A stretch of 64,000 nucleotides of DNA from Beduinella massiliensis (GCF_900199405.1 NZ_LT963430.1:930001-994000); one strand, 5' to 3'; shown: positions 39,303 through 48,414, numbered from the stretch's first letter. Program-made: numbers and translations. The notes: a model not told the origin generated them from the sequence alone.

Positions 39303-41633
39303 TCAGTTCGTCTCCAGGTACATCATTTCGAGCTTCTTATCCAGCTCCTTGACGAGCTGGTCGGCGGAAAGCTGGCCGTCCATGTAGCGCACGAGCAGGG
39401 TGTTCAGCTCCTGGGTCGCGGCCTGGTTTTCCATGTTGAACATGAAGGACGCGTTCAGGCCCAGCGTCATGTAGGGCGCAAACTCGCGGTAGTAGCGGAT
39501 GCCGTCCGGGCTTACGGCCCAGTAGGTCTTGTCGAGCGCGTCGAGCTGCGCCTTGTTCTGGTCGATCTTCGCCGTCAGGTCGGCCTTGTCCGCGTCCTCT
39601 GCGGTCTCAAGCTGCGCGGTCAGCGCGTCGATTTCCTTCTGTATCTCCGCGACGGTCTTCTCGTAGTCCTTCGGGCGGGCGGGTTCGTCATTGCCCGGGT
39701 AGAGGGACACGCGCATGCGGTCGGAGGGGTGTGCGGCGGCGTACTCCAGGAACTGCGCGGCGAGGTCGAGATTCGGGCTGTTCGGGTTGAGCACGTAGAC
39801 CACCAGGCTCGCCTGAATGGCCGGGGTCTCCCCTTCGGTGAAGACCATCGGCGCGATCGGGCGCTTGAGCGGTTCCGCGTCGTCCGAGACGGTCAGCACG
39901 TCGGTCGTCAGCGATTCGATCAGGGATTCGCGCATCAGCACGGCGGTGATCTCCTCCATGAGCTCAGGCGTGATTTCCTCCGTGTAGTTCATGTCGATGT
40001 CCATGCTCTCGATCTGATCGAGGATGTCGATGAATTCCTGGCTGTCGAACTTGAGCGGCTCACCCTCCTTGGCGTACATGAGGGCGTACTGCGTCAGCGC
40101 GTTGGACAGCAGCTGCACGCCGCCCAGGTAGAGCTGCATGTAGTTGTAATCCGGGAACTTCTCGGCGTATTCGCTGTTCCACAGGTCGAGCTGAGAGAAC
40201 AGCTGGCTGAACGTCACCGGCACCTCTTCGTCCCAGCCGACTTCCTTCCAGGCGTCCTCGTTCACCGCCCAGGAGACGAGCTGGAACTGCTGGGGGTAGG
40301 CGTAGAGCTTGCCGTCCAGCATGAGCGCTTCGGCGATCTGCGGATACATGTTCTGCACGTCCGCCGTCAGCGCTTCGGATTCGATGGGGGCGAGATACCC
40401 CTTGTTCATCAGCGTGTCCACGCCCAGCAGCACGTTGAGCACGTAGATGTCCACGTTCGACGCGCCGGAGAGCATGTCGTTGCGCACGGCCTCGCTGCCG
40501 GTCAGCATTGTGGAGCTGTCGAAGGAGAGCGCCACGCCCGTCTCCTGCATGAAGGCGCGCGCGGTATCGTCCATCGTGCCGCCGAGGAGGGTCAGCTTCT
40601 GGCCGTCCTGCGTCTCGCCGGGCGCGCGCAGCAGCACGCCTTCCTCGGAGGAGACGGCGTACAGGCCGTTTACGACGGCGGCAGGGCGCGTCATGCTCGA
40701 GGTCACGGGCGCGTAGGAAACGGTCTGAAGCGAGCCGTCCGCCTCCACGCGCTTCACCTCGCCCGCGCCGGAGAGGTAGACGGTATCGCTCACGGCGTCG
40801 TAAGCGATGCCGCCCATCTGCTGGCCGAGGTTAGCGGCGACGGTGTCGCCGAGGGCTCCCTCCGCGTCCACCTCGTCGATGACGATGCCCAGGTCCGTTC
40901 CGCCGCTGTCGGAGACGCGCTGAATGTCCTGCCACATCAGCAGGATTTTGCCGTCCTTATAGGGCGCGATCTCCAGCGCGTACATCAGCTTGTTGATCGT
41001 CATTTCGCCCGTCGTCAGGTCGAAGCGCAGAAGCTGCGAATCCGTGCTGACGGGGTTGGACTGGTTGTAGGCGATCATGTAGACGGCGTCCGCGGTATTG
41101 CACACGCCGTAGACCAGGTACTGCAGCTGGCCGCCCGCGACCATCGCGCTCCAGTCGAGCTGCACCTTCTGGTCGATCGCGCCGTCCGCGAGGGGGCCCG
41201 CGGCGCCGGTCAGCATGTCGAGGCCCCACAGCTCGTCACCGCCGAGCAGCTGGGTCGATTCCGACGACAGCTTGAAGAGGGGCTGCGCCTGCGCCTCGCC
41301 CGGGGCGTAGGAATAGACGAACCCGTCCAGGGTGAAGTAGAGCGTGCCGCCCGCGGCGACGGGCGAAGCGGCGCCCGGCAGCAGCACGTCGCCGTTTTCG
41401 GCGGGTTCTACGGCGAGCGGGGCGCCGGCCGCCTGCGGTTCCGACGCTTGCGGTTCCGCCGCCTGCGGTTCCGACGCTTGCGGTTCCGCCGCCTGCGGTA
41501 CCGCCGCCTGCGGTGCGGACGTTTCCTCGGCCGCGGGCGCGCCGCCGCCGATCACGATGCCGGTGGCGAGCGCCGGCACCGTGCCGAGCGCCAGCATAAG
41601 AGAAAGCAGCATGCAAAGCAGTTTTTTCGTCAT
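39303..41633 (-). CDS. Secreted protein: beta-propeller-like region fused to a solute-binding domain
   Basis: I chose ATG 41633, nine bases after GGAAGG; 776 residues. The signal peptide is MTKKLLCMLLSLMLALGTVP. A low-complexity stretch follows (about 37-70, repeats of EPQASEPQAA). Residues about 90-340 hold strand-rich blade-like repeats (GGTLYFTLDGFVYSY; NTADAVYMIAY; YKDGKILLMW; DTVYLSGAGEVKRV). From about 345 it looks like an ABC-type binding protein (KLYAYPQQFQLVSWAVNEDAWKE; QASLVVYVLNP). A coiled coil (about 660-710) is inserted near the end. No permease genes adjoin. It may sense or bind a ligand at the cell surface. Confidence 0.7.
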   Translation of the reverse strand: MTKKLLCMLLSLMLALGTVPALATGIVIGGGAPAAEETSAPQAAVPQAAEPQASEPQAAEPQASEPQAAGAPLAVEPAENGDVLLPGAASPVAAGGTLYFTLDGFVYSYAPGEAQAQPLFKLSSESTQLLGGDELWGLDMLTGAAGPLADGAIDQKVQLDWSAMVAGGQLQYLVYGVCNTADAVYMIAYNQSNPVSTDSQLLRFDLTTGEMTINKLMYALEIAPYKDGKILLMWQDIQRVSDSGGTDLGIVIDEVDAEGALGDTVAANLGQQMGGIAYDAVSDTVYLSGAGEVKRVEADGSLQTVSYAPVTSSMTRPAAVVNGLYAVSSEEGVLLRAPGETQDGQKLTLLGGTMDDTARAFMQETGVALSFDSSTMLTGSEAVRNDMLSGASNVDIYVLNVLLGVDTLMNKGYLAPIESEALTADVQNMYPQIAEALMLDGKLYAYPQQFQLVSWAVNEDAWKEVGWDEEVPVTFSQLFSQLDLWNSEYAEKFPDYNYMQLYLGGVQLLSNALTQYALMYAKEGEPLKFDSQEFIDILDQIESMDIDMNYTEEITPELMEEITAVLMRESLIESLTTDVLTVSDDAEPLKRPIAPMVFTEGETPAIQASLVVYVLNPNSPNLDLAAQFLEYAAAHPSDRMRVSLYPGNDEPARPKDYEKTVAEIQKEIDALTAQLETAEDADKADLTAKIDQNKAQLDALDKTYWAVSPDGIRYYREFAPYMTLGLNASFMFNMENQAATQELNTLLVRYMDGQLSADQLVKELDKKLEMMYLETN

Positions 41634-41657
41634 GTTCTCCATCCTTCCAACTCGTCT

Positions 41658-41673
41658 GGATGCTCTTGCATCC
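41658..41673 (-). repeat. Leader hairpin upstream of the fusion gene
   Basis: GGATGC and GCATCC flank TCTT in the 5' untranslated region. Upstream on the minus strand, TGACAG and TATCAT are 16 bases apart (about 41710-41683), a weak promoter candidate. Confidence 0.4.
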
Positions 41674-41777
41674 GGATGGGTACATGATACGCGCTTTGCA
41701 GGCTGCTGTCATTAGATACAGGTTAAAATGTACGGCGGGCCGCCTGATTTGTCTTCAGGCCCGATTGGTTAGGCGGC

Positions 41778-43157
41778 TTAGGATTGCGGCGGCACCTCCT
41801 GAATGGAGATCATTTCGCGCCTCGCCTCGAACTGCGAATGGGTGAGCCCGCCGCACGCATATTCGACCTCGCCGCTCTGGCTGTCGTAGGGGTCGGCGCG
41901 AAGGTGCGTGCGCGGGGGATAAAAGGCATGCTGAAAGTCCGAATTGAGCGGCACGCGGAAGGGATCGAGGTTGCCGAAGTAGAAGTTCCAGCGCTCCATG
42001 TCGCCCGCGCGGTAGGCGGTGCCGCCGAACGAGCAGTCCGCAAACAGCCAGCCGTAGGGCGCGGCGTAGAACTGCGCCCAGTCATGGTTGCCCACGCTGA
42101 GGGGCGTCGCGTACAGCCCGGCCTGCCAGCGTGCGGGCACCCCGGCGCACCGGCACATCGTGATGAAGAGCAGCGCCTGCACGCCGCAATCCCCCTTGAG
42201 GCGGGAGGCGGCGAACTCTGGAATGTTTTCCATGGTGATGTAGGGACGCATGAAGGAGTACATCACCTTCATGGTGATGAAGTCGTAGATGCGCCGCGCC
42301 TTGACGATGGGGCTCTGCGCGCCGCCGACGACCTCCTGCGTGAGCGCGCGGATGTAGGGGGTGAAACGCACGTGCGGGGGCTGTTCCTCGGTGTAAAAGG
42401 TCGGCTGAGCCGAGAGCGCGGCGACGGGGTCGGGACGCACGTAGCGCACGTGGTTTTCAAAGACGTATTCGGCGCTGAAGACCTGGCCCGCCGGGTAGAT
42501 GCCCTCAAAGCAGGCCGTCCGCTGCGGGTAGTCCTCCGGCGCGACGTAGGCGGGATCGGGCGAGAGGGCGAGCAGACGCAGGTTTTTCACCTGCGCATAG
42601 GCGACGGGCAGGGGCATGTGCACGCGAACGCGCTCGCCTGGACGCTCGAACGCGGGCAGGATGTGCAGGCTGGTGCGCAGATGGATGCGGTAATGGAGCT
42701 CGCCGCGCGCCTTCATGCGGGAGAGTGTGTCGTCGAGAAGCTGTACGCCGCGCCGATGCGAGCGCTGAAACTTCGCGTCCTTCACGCGGCCGGCGAGCTC
42801 CGGGCGCGTCTTGATGAGGTTGTCGACGAAGTCGTCCTTGTAGCGCAGCTCGCCGTTAAGGTAAGCCCAGTCCGCCGCGTCCTCGTCGCGCAGGCGGTCG
42901 AGCTCCTCCGGCCGAAAGCCGCTGAAGGTCGCATCCATCAGCAGCTCCGCCTGGTGCTGCGTGTAGGGGTAGCACTCGGGCAGCAGGCGCACGGCCTCCT
43001 TTTCGAGCAGCAGGCGCTTGCGCAGCGCCTCGGGGATCTCCTTCGACAGCCGCATGTCGATCACGCGGCGCATGCGCTCCAGGTCCCCGTAGGCCTTGAG
43101 GCGGGCGATGTCCTCCGGCAGGGGGACGGCCAGGTAACACAGGTCGGATTGCTCCAT
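41778..43157 (-). CDS. Transglutaminase-like domain protein
   Basis: This 459-residue protein has no signal peptide; GGGAGG precedes the ATG. The C-terminal half holds the transglutaminase/papain-like triad: Cys in LKGDCGVQALLF, His in SVGNHDWAQFY and Asp in FADCSFGG. The N-terminal 290 residues form an unrecognised domain with many acidic/basic pairs and a central beta region (YRIHLRTSLHILP). Such proteins are often cysteine proteases or amidases. It precedes the secreted fusion gene on the same strand (144-base gap) and might act with it, though it seems cytoplasmic. Confidence 0.8.
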   Translation of the reverse strand: MEQSDLCYLAVPLPEDIARLKAYGDLERMRRVIDMRLSKEIPEALRKRLLLEKEAVRLLPECYPYTQHQAELLMDATFSGFRPEELDRLRDEDAADWAYLNGELRYKDDFVDNLIKTRPELAGRVKDAKFQRSHRRGVQLLDDTLSRMKARGELHYRIHLRTSLHILPAFERPGERVRVHMPLPVAYAQVKNLRLLALSPDPAYVAPEDYPQRTACFEGIYPAGQVFSAEYVFENHVRYVRPDPVAALSAQPTFYTEEQPPHVRFTPYIRALTQEVVGGAQSPIVKARRIYDFITMKVMYSFMRPYITMENIPEFAASRLKGDCGVQALLFITMCRCAGVPARWQAGLYATPLSVGNHDWAQFYAAPYGWLFADCSFGGTAYRAGDMERWNFYFGNLDPFRVPLNSDFQHAFYPPRTHLRADPYDSQSGEVEYACGGLTHSQFEARREMISIQEVPPQS

Positions 43158-43189
43158 ACAGATGCCTCCCGTCGTTTGTGTTTCACCGG

Positions 43190-43289
43190 AAGCTGACCTT
43201 CCGGATCTCGTCGTAAAAGAGGTCGTGCAGGCTTTGACCGCGCGGGCGGCCGAAATCGCCCCGGAGGGCGAAGCGGGCTTCCCGCTTCG
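43190..43289. repeat. Two inverted repeats in the gap between two minus-strand genes
   Basis: CCGGAAG-CTGAC-CTTCCGG lies at 43190-43208. CGAAGCGGG-CTT-CCCGCTTCG lies at about 43268-43288. The second may act as terminator of the membrane-protein gene at 43368. No gene is credible in 43158-43367. Confidence 0.45.
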
Positions 43290-43367
43290 AAGGCGCGTTT
43301 TAAGCCGGGGCGGCGCGCGGCGTCCTGCAGGCGCACGCCCTGCGGCAGCGCGGGGGCATTCGCTCCG

Positions 43368-43841
43368 TCACGAAAGCAGCTCCCTGCGATGCTGCAAATG
43401 GATTCCGATGTGCCCGATGCCCAGAATGACGGTGGCGAGCAGCAGCCAGATCACCCGTCCGTAGATGCCGAGCAGGAGGAATGCGGCGACGGGAAGCGTG
43501 GCGCCCGCGACGGGGATGCGAAGAAAGCCGCCGTAAAAGTCCGAAAGCGTGCACCCGCCGCGAAAGTAGCGAACCCACCAGAGCTCGTAGAGGAGCATGA
43601 GCAGGATGGCGGCCGCGAGCCAGGCGGTCCAGGGCGAGAGAACGCGCGGGGTGAAGTCCGAAAAACACACGCAGATGCAGCTCACGGACACCTCGCCTGC
43701 CCGCTCGAAGCACAGGAGTCCCCGGTTTTCGCCCGCAGGGCTGTAGCCCTTCGGCGGGTGCCTGGCCCAGAGCAGGTTGGGTACGATCAGCGCGAGCAGG
43801 AAGAGGAGGCCCACATAGGAAAAACCGATGTGCCCCAGCAT
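43368..43841 (-). CDS. Small four-helix membrane protein of unknown function
   Basis: ATG 43841 gives a 157-residue protein opening MLGHIGFSYVGLLFLLALIV. The open frame extends further upstream, but that part is not membrane-like and has poor coding character. Four hydrophobic segments are seen, with conserved-looking YELWWVRYFRGG and the ending GIGHIGIHLQHRRELL. I recall similar proteins in Firmicutes without assigned function. The ribosome site is weak (GGGCGG). Confidence 0.65.
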   Translation of the reverse strand: MLGHIGFSYVGLLFLLALIVPNLLWARHPPKGYSPAGENRGLLCFERAGEVSVSCICVCFSDFTPRVLSPWTAWLAAAILLMLLYELWWVRYFRGGCTLSDFYGGFLRIPVAGATLPVAAFLLLGIYGRVIWLLLATVILGIGHIGIHLQHRRELLS

Positions 43842-43951
43842 GGATTCACCGCCCTTCGCGCGGCCCGCTCTGGAACCGCCGTTGCTTTCAGTATAGCACC
43901 GCGCGCGGAGGAGGGCAAATAAAATAAACGGCGTCCGCCGCGCTTTAGGGG

Positions 43952-43979
43952 TTGACAGACGCGAATGAATGACTATAAT
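43952..43979 (+). promoter_or_regulatory. Promoter of the YtrA-type regulator operon
   Basis: TTGACA (43952-43957) and TATAAT (43974-43979) have a 16-base spacer. Confidence 0.8.
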
Positions 43980-43999
43980 GTACATGTACAATAAGTACA
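43979..43999 (+). promoter_or_regulatory. Overlapping TGTAC palindromes, probable autoregulatory operator
   Basis: TGTACATGTACA (43979-43990) overlaps TGTAC-AATAA-GTACA (43986-43999). Both sit at the expected transcription start of the GntR gene. Confidence 0.55.
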
Positions 44000-44024
44000 A
44001 TATGGAGCGGGGGACGGGTGCGCT

Positions 44025-44399
44025 TTGGACATCATCATCAGCAACAGCGGAAAGCCCATCTACGAGCAGATCGCAGCGCAGATCAAGGCGATGGTCATGA
44101 GCGGCAAGCTGCGCGCGGGCGATGCGATTCCCTCCATGCGCGCGCTGGCTAAGTCGCTGCACATCAGCGTCATCACCGTGCAGCGGGCGTACGAGGACTT
44201 GCAGCGGGACGGCTTTATCGAGACGACGGTGGGGCGCGGCAGCTTCATCGCCAGACAAAATCTGGACTTCTACCAGGAAGAGCGCCAGCGGCAGGCGGAG
44301 GAACACCTGCGTGCGGCGGCCCAAATCGGGCGCGAGAGCGGCATTGAGCCTGAAAAGCTCTGCGAGCTGCTCACCATTTTTTACAATGAGGAGGACTAA
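44025..44399 (+). CDS. GntR-family regulator, YtrA subfamily
   Basis: The start is TTG 44025 with GGGGGA upstream; 124 residues. The winged helix is complete (PIYEQIAAQIKAMVMSGKLR, IPSMRALAKSLHISVITVQRAYEDLQRDGFI, GRGSFIA). The short C-terminal tail (about 80-124) without a ligand-binding domain is the YtrA pattern. Such regulators repress adjacent ABC exporters. Here the ATPase gene starts one base after the stop, so autoregulation through the TGTAC palindromes is likely. Confidence 0.9.
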   Translation: MDIIISNSGKPIYEQIAAQIKAMVMSGKLRAGDAIPSMRALAKSLHISVITVQRAYEDLQRDGFIETTVGRGSFIARQNLDFYQEERQRQAEEHLRAAAQIGRESGIEPEKLCELLTIFYNEED

Positions 44400-44400
44400 G

Positions 44401-45264
44401 ATGGATTCCATACTCGAACTTGAGGGCGTGCGCAAGCATTACCGGGACGGCTTTTTGCTGGACGGCGTGTCCTTTTCGGTGCCCTACGGCGCGATCGTGG
44501 GTTTTGTGGGGGCGAACGGCGCGGGGAAGACGACGACGATCGGCTGCATCCTCGGCACGCTGCGAAGGGATGGCGGCACGGTGCGCCTCTTCGGGCAGGA
44601 GATGACGGACGCGGACACCGCGCTGCGCGAACGCATCGGCGTCGTGTACGACGGGGACACCCTGCCCGGCTACCTCACGGCGCAGACGCTGGGCGAGATC
44701 CTGCGCGGCACGTATGCGCGCTGGGACGACGCCCTGTACCGCGCGCAGCTTCAGGCGCTGGGCCTTCCCCCGAAGCGCAGGATCGGCGCGTACTCCCGGG
44801 GCATGGCGATGAAGCTCTCGATCGCGGCGGCGCTGTCGCACCACCCGGAGCTGCTGATTCTGGACGAGGCGACCGGCGGGCTCGATCCCATCCTGCGCGA
44901 CGAGATGCTGGATACGCTGCTCGATTTCGTGCAGGACGAGACGCACGCCATCCTGATGTCCTCGCACATCACCAGCGACCTTGAGCGCATCGCGGACTAC
45001 GTCGTGTTCATTCACGGCGGGCGGGTGCTGCTCACGGAGCGCAAGGACGAGCTGCTCTACCGCTATGGGGTGCTTCGCTGCGGAGCGGAGCAGTTCGCGG
45101 CGCTCGACCCGGGAGACGTGCTCGCCAGCCGGAGACGGGACTACCAGACGGACGTGCTCGTCCGCGATCGCGAGGCCGCCGTGCGCAGGTATCCGGGCGT
45201 CGTCGCGGACGCGGCGGACATCGACGAAATTCTGCTGCTGCTCACGAGGGGGGAAAAACGATGA
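44401..45264 (+). CDS. ABC exporter ATP-binding protein
   Basis: ATG 44401 has GAGGAGG eight bases upstream; 287 residues. Walker A is GANGAGKTT, and Walker B is LLILDEATGGLD. The signature is degenerate (YSRGMAMKLSIA instead of LSGGQ), as is usual in this branch, and the switch His lies in MSSHIT. The C-terminal 70 residues form an accessory domain. It powers the ABC-2 permease encoded next, with a four-base overlap. The substrate is unknown; related systems respond to cell-envelope antibiotics. Confidence 0.92.
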   Translation: MDSILELEGVRKHYRDGFLLDGVSFSVPYGAIVGFVGANGAGKTTTIGCILGTLRRDGGTVRLFGQEMTDADTALRERIGVVYDGDTLPGYLTAQTLGEILRGTYARWDDALYRAQLQALGLPPKRRIGAYSRGMAMKLSIAAALSHHPELLILDEATGGLDPILRDEMLDTLLDFVQDETHAILMSSHITSDLERIADYVVFIHGGRVLLTERKDELLYRYGVLRCGAEQFAALDPGDVLASRRRDYQTDVLVRDREAAVRRYPGVVADAADIDEILLLLTRGEKR

Positions 45265-45914
45265 ACGGTCTTTTGAAAAACGACTTTTACGCGTGCCTTG
45301 GAAACGGAAAGATCATCGCGGCGCTGCTTCTCGCGCTGGGCGCAGGCCTTTGCGTCAGCGGGAACGAAACGCTGCTGGGCGCGTTGCTGCTCCTTTCGGC
45401 GACGGCGCTTTCCAGCGCGTACGTGGCCCCGCTGCGCCGGGAGGGCAAGTGGGCCCGCTATCTGCTGACGCTGCCCGTCCGTCGGCGGCAGATCGCCTTT
45501 TCGCACTATGCGGGCTTCCTTGCGTCCGCGCTTTGCGGTACGGCGCTCGCGGTCGCATTTACCGGGGCGACGGTGCTGCTGCACGGCAACCTGTACTTTT
45601 ATCCGGGGCTGCGGGACTTCTGGTCCATGACGGCGTTCGGTTTCTGCGGCTGCCTGCTCATGGGCGCGTGCTTTTTTCCGCTGCACTACGCATTGGGCGC
45701 GGAGCGCAGCGACGCGGCGCTCCTAATCTCGCTTGCGGCGGCGGTCGGTCTGATCGCCGCCTACAGCCTTCTCGCCAATGCGCTCAGCGAGCCCGACCAC
45801 ATGAGCGACCTGCGCTTTTACGCGCTGATCGCGCTCTTCGCGGTGCTCGCCGCGCTCGCGTTCGGCGGCTCTTTCCTTTTGTCCGCGCGTCTTTTGGAAA
45901 GAAAGGAGTACTGA
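45261..45914 (+). CDS. ABC-2 type exporter permease
   Basis: This 217-residue protein has six hydrophobic segments (IIAALLLALGAGLCV; LLGALLLLSATALSSAYV; FLASALCGTALAVAFTGATV; FGFCGCLLMGACFFP; ALLISLAAAVGLIAAYSLL; ALIALFAVLAALAFGGSFLL). It lacks long outer loops. Its ATG overlaps the ATPase stop. It presumably dimerises to form the membrane path of the exporter. Confidence 0.85.
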   Translation: MNGLLKNDFYACLGNGKIIAALLLALGAGLCVSGNETLLGALLLLSATALSSAYVAPLRREGKWARYLLTLPVRRRQIAFSHYAGFLASALCGTALAVAFTGATVLLHGNLYFYPGLRDFWSMTAFGFCGCLLMGACFFPLHYALGAERSDAALLISLAAAVGLIAAYSLLANALSEPDHMSDLRFYALIALFAVLAALAFGGSFLLSARLLERKEY

Positions 45915-45931
45915 GCGCGCGAAAGCTTTCA

Positions 45932-45970
45932 GCAAAGAGACGGCCCGCGGGATGCGGGCCGTCTCTTTGC
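45932..45970. terminator. Bidirectional terminator
   Basis: GCAAAGAGACGGCCCGC and its complement form a perfect 17-bp stem with loop GGGAT, between convergent genes. Confidence 0.85.
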
Positions 45971-45984
45971 GTATGGGATGAATG

Positions 45985-46410
45985 TTACAGCAGCGCGAAG
46001 TGCTCGCTTTCGATGACGGCTTTCATCGGGCACAGGCAGAAGGGATGCCCGGCGGGGTCGAGCATGACCCGCCAGTCGTCGGTAAACTGCGTCTGCGCGA
46101 CGCTCGCGCCGCAGCGGAGCGCGTGCTCGACGGCCTTTTCCAGGTCGTTGACCGCGAGATCCAGGTGCGCCATCTGCTGTTGCGCGCCTGCTTCGTCCGG
46201 CCACACGGGCGGCTGATACGCGTCGTTTCGCTGAAACAGGATGCCGGGGTACGCGCCCTGCTGCGCGCCCGGGGCGCCGACGCACGCCCAGTCCCCGTCG
46301 CAGAACGGAATGTCCCATCCAAGCAGCGCCGCGTAGAACTTTGCCAGTTCCTGTGGTTCCCTGCAGTCCAGCATAAAGGCGTACATCTTGATCTTGAGCT
46401 CGTCCTCCAT
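45985..46410 (-). CDS. VOC-superfamily (glyoxalase-like) protein
   Basis: This 141-residue cytoplasmic protein carries paired beta-alpha-beta-beta-beta modules. The first starts MYAFMLDCREPQELAKFYAAL and the second MAHLDLAVNDLEKAVEHALR. The ending VMLDPAGHPFCLCP is typical of the Glyoxalase_6-like group. The metal ligands of true glyoxalase I are not all evident, so the reaction is open (resistance protein, isomerase or dioxygenase). GGGGAGG is upstream. It stands alone. Confidence 0.85.
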   Translation of the reverse strand: MEDELKIKMYAFMLDCREPQELAKFYAALLGWDIPFCDGDWACVGAPGAQQGAYPGILFQRNDAYQPPVWPDEAGAQQQMAHLDLAVNDLEKAVEHALRCGASVAQTQFTDDWRVMLDPAGHPFCLCPMKAVIESEHFALL

Positions 46411-46609
46411 GGCGAAATGACCTCCCCGTCACTCTTTTGGCCGGTGTTCGCTATCTGTTCGGCTTTTCACTACTTTAATGGAAAATGCGGGCTTTGTCAA
46501 GCCGTCCACGCGCCCCTGGAGCGACGCCGCGCCTTCTTTGCAGGATTTGAAGAAGTGCTGTCAAATCGCGTCGGGGAACCTTTGCAAAATTCCGTAAAAC
46601 AGACCGTTG

Positions 46610-46637
46610 TTGATTTTCAGATTGCGCATGCTATAAT
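46610..46637 (+). promoter_or_regulatory. Promoter of the FUSC gene
   Basis: TTGATT (46610-46615) and TATAAT (46632-46637) have a 16-base spacer, 27 bases before the TTG start. Confidence 0.7.
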
Positions 46638-46663
46638 GAAGGGAAAGAAAGGGGCGTTTTCGT

Positions 46664-48388
46664 TTGGAAAAGGCACGGCAAATCATAGGCCGCATGAAAA
46701 GCAGCATTCAGAAGAATTTCCTGCATGCGACGTGTAACTTTATCTTCATCCTCGTATTCGTCAATCTCTTTCAGAAGGTTTTCGGCGCGGAAAACTCGAT
46801 CGTCGGCGTCATCTTCACGATCATGATGTCCGCCTCGATGGTGCGCGACCTGACCGCCACGCCGCTGCGGCATCTGTGCATCCAGACGGCGGTTCTCTTT
46901 TTGATGGCCGCGGCCGCCTGCTTTGTCGCAAGCGCGCCGCCGCTGCTCGCGCTGCCGCTAAACTTCGCCGTTCTCTTCCTGATCCTCTATGCCTTTACCT
47001 ACGAATACGTGAGCCACCTGTACTTTCCCTACATCCTATCCTATCTTTTTCTGGTGTTCATCTCGCCCGTCGCGCCCGTGCAGCTCCCCAAGCGCCTTCT
47101 GGGCGTGTTCGTGGGGGCCGTGAGCATCATCCTCTATCAGTGGGTCAACGGAAGGCATCGCGTGGCGGAGACCGCGCAGGACGTGCTCGTCTCCATGATC
47201 GACCGGGCGCAGGCCTGCGTCGACGCGCTGCATAGCGGCGCGGACGTCCCCAGGGACCCGGAGGGGCTGCGCGCCAGCCTGTGCAGGCTCAGCCGGATCG
47301 TCTACGACCGCCGCAAGCGGGCATTGTGCATCTCCGACGCCGATTTTGCGATGATCGACGCCGGACGGGGGCTTGAAAACGTCGTCCTGCTGCTCTGCGA
47401 ATTACAGGGGCCGCCGACGCCGGAACGGAGGGAGCTTCTGTCCGGCGTCTCGGACACCCTTTCGCGCTTTCGGGCCTACCTCCTGCGGGAGGCGGCGGAC
47501 ATCCCCGCCGTCCGCCGCGAGGCGTTCGGCGCGCCGGGGAACACCGAGGCGGAGCGGCTTTGCCGCTGTCTCGACTACGCACGGGAAAAGCTGCTGGCCA
47601 TGACGCAGCCGGAGCGGCGCAGGCGCTATGCCGGGACGCCGCTTTCCCTGTCAGTCCGCCTCAAGGCGGCGCTGCACGTCAGCCCGGTGCGCGTGGCGTA
47701 CGCGCTGCGCGTCTCCTGCCTGCTCGCGCTTTGCACGCTGCTGGTGCAGCAGCTTTCGCTTCCGCATGGAAAGTGGCTGCTCTTTACGGTCGCGTCCGTG
47801 TCCCTTCCCTACGCGGACGACGTGGGGGCCAAAGCGAAAAAGCGGCTGCTCGCCACACTCGCCGGCGGAGCGCTCAGCGTGGCGGTCTTCTCGCTGGTGC
47901 CTTCGGCCCTGGGGCGAACGCTGGTGATGATGGCCTCCGGCTACCTCTCGTTCTACTTTACGGACTATTCGGCCACTTTTACCTGCTCGACCGTGGGCGC
48001 GTTGGGCGGCGCTGTGTTCGTGGGCGCTTTTGGCTGGGGCCCGGTGGGCTGGGTTTCGCTCGTCCGGCTGGGCTACGTCCTGGCGGGGATCGCGGTGGCG
48101 CTGCTCTTTAACCTCGTGGTCTTCCCGTACAGGCGCGAGGCGGCGACACGCCGGCTTCTTCGCGGGTATGTCGCGACGAGCGAGTTCCTCAAAAAGGTCT
48201 TAAAGCAGCGGGATTCCGACCCGCAGCTCTACTATGGGCTGGTCATTTTGGCGCATCTGCAGGAGGAAAAGCTGCGCCAGAACGCCGAAGCGCTGCGCTG
48301 GGAGGGCGTGGGGGAGCTGCTCGCGCGCTGCAGGGAGGCGGTGCGCGCGGCGCATCGGTCCGAACCTGCCCTGCTTCAGAGCTGCTGA
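46664..48388 (+). CDS. FUSC-family membrane transporter
   Basis: The start is TTG 46664 with AAAGGGG nine bases upstream (ATG 46694 is an alternative); 574 residues. Two blocks of membrane helices (about 20-160 and 345-490) are separated by a cytoplasmic domain of about 180 residues. A C-terminal cytoplasmic tail follows, the layout of the YccS/YhfK/fusaric-acid resistance family. The conserved second block begins RVAYALRVSCLLALCTLLVQ and includes GKWLLFTVASVSLPYADD. It may export aromatic acids or similar compounds. Confidence 0.85.
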   Translation: MEKARQIIGRMKSSIQKNFLHATCNFIFILVFVNLFQKVFGAENSIVGVIFTIMMSASMVRDLTATPLRHLCIQTAVLFLMAAAACFVASAPPLLALPLNFAVLFLILYAFTYEYVSHLYFPYILSYLFLVFISPVAPVQLPKRLLGVFVGAVSIILYQWVNGRHRVAETAQDVLVSMIDRAQACVDALHSGADVPRDPEGLRASLCRLSRIVYDRRKRALCISDADFAMIDAGRGLENVVLLLCELQGPPTPERRELLSGVSDTLSRFRAYLLREAADIPAVRREAFGAPGNTEAERLCRCLDYAREKLLAMTQPERRRRYAGTPLSLSVRLKAALHVSPVRVAYALRVSCLLALCTLLVQQLSLPHGKWLLFTVASVSLPYADDVGAKAKKRLLATLAGGALSVAVFSLVPSALGRTLVMMASGYLSFYFTDYSATFTCSTVGALGGAVFVGAFGWGPVGWVSLVRLGYVLAGIAVALLFNLVVFPYRREAATRRLLRGYVATSEFLKKVLKQRDSDPQLYYGLVILAHLQEEKLRQNAEALRWEGVGELLARCREAVRAAHRSEPALLQSC

Positions 48389-48414
48389 ACCCAGCCGCCC
48401 CAAGCGAACGGACG

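Noticed and set aside
43162-43464. Plus-strand ORF of 100 codons
   Set aside because: It lies across a gap and the opposite strand of the small membrane-protein gene, with no ribosome site and no protein-like composition.
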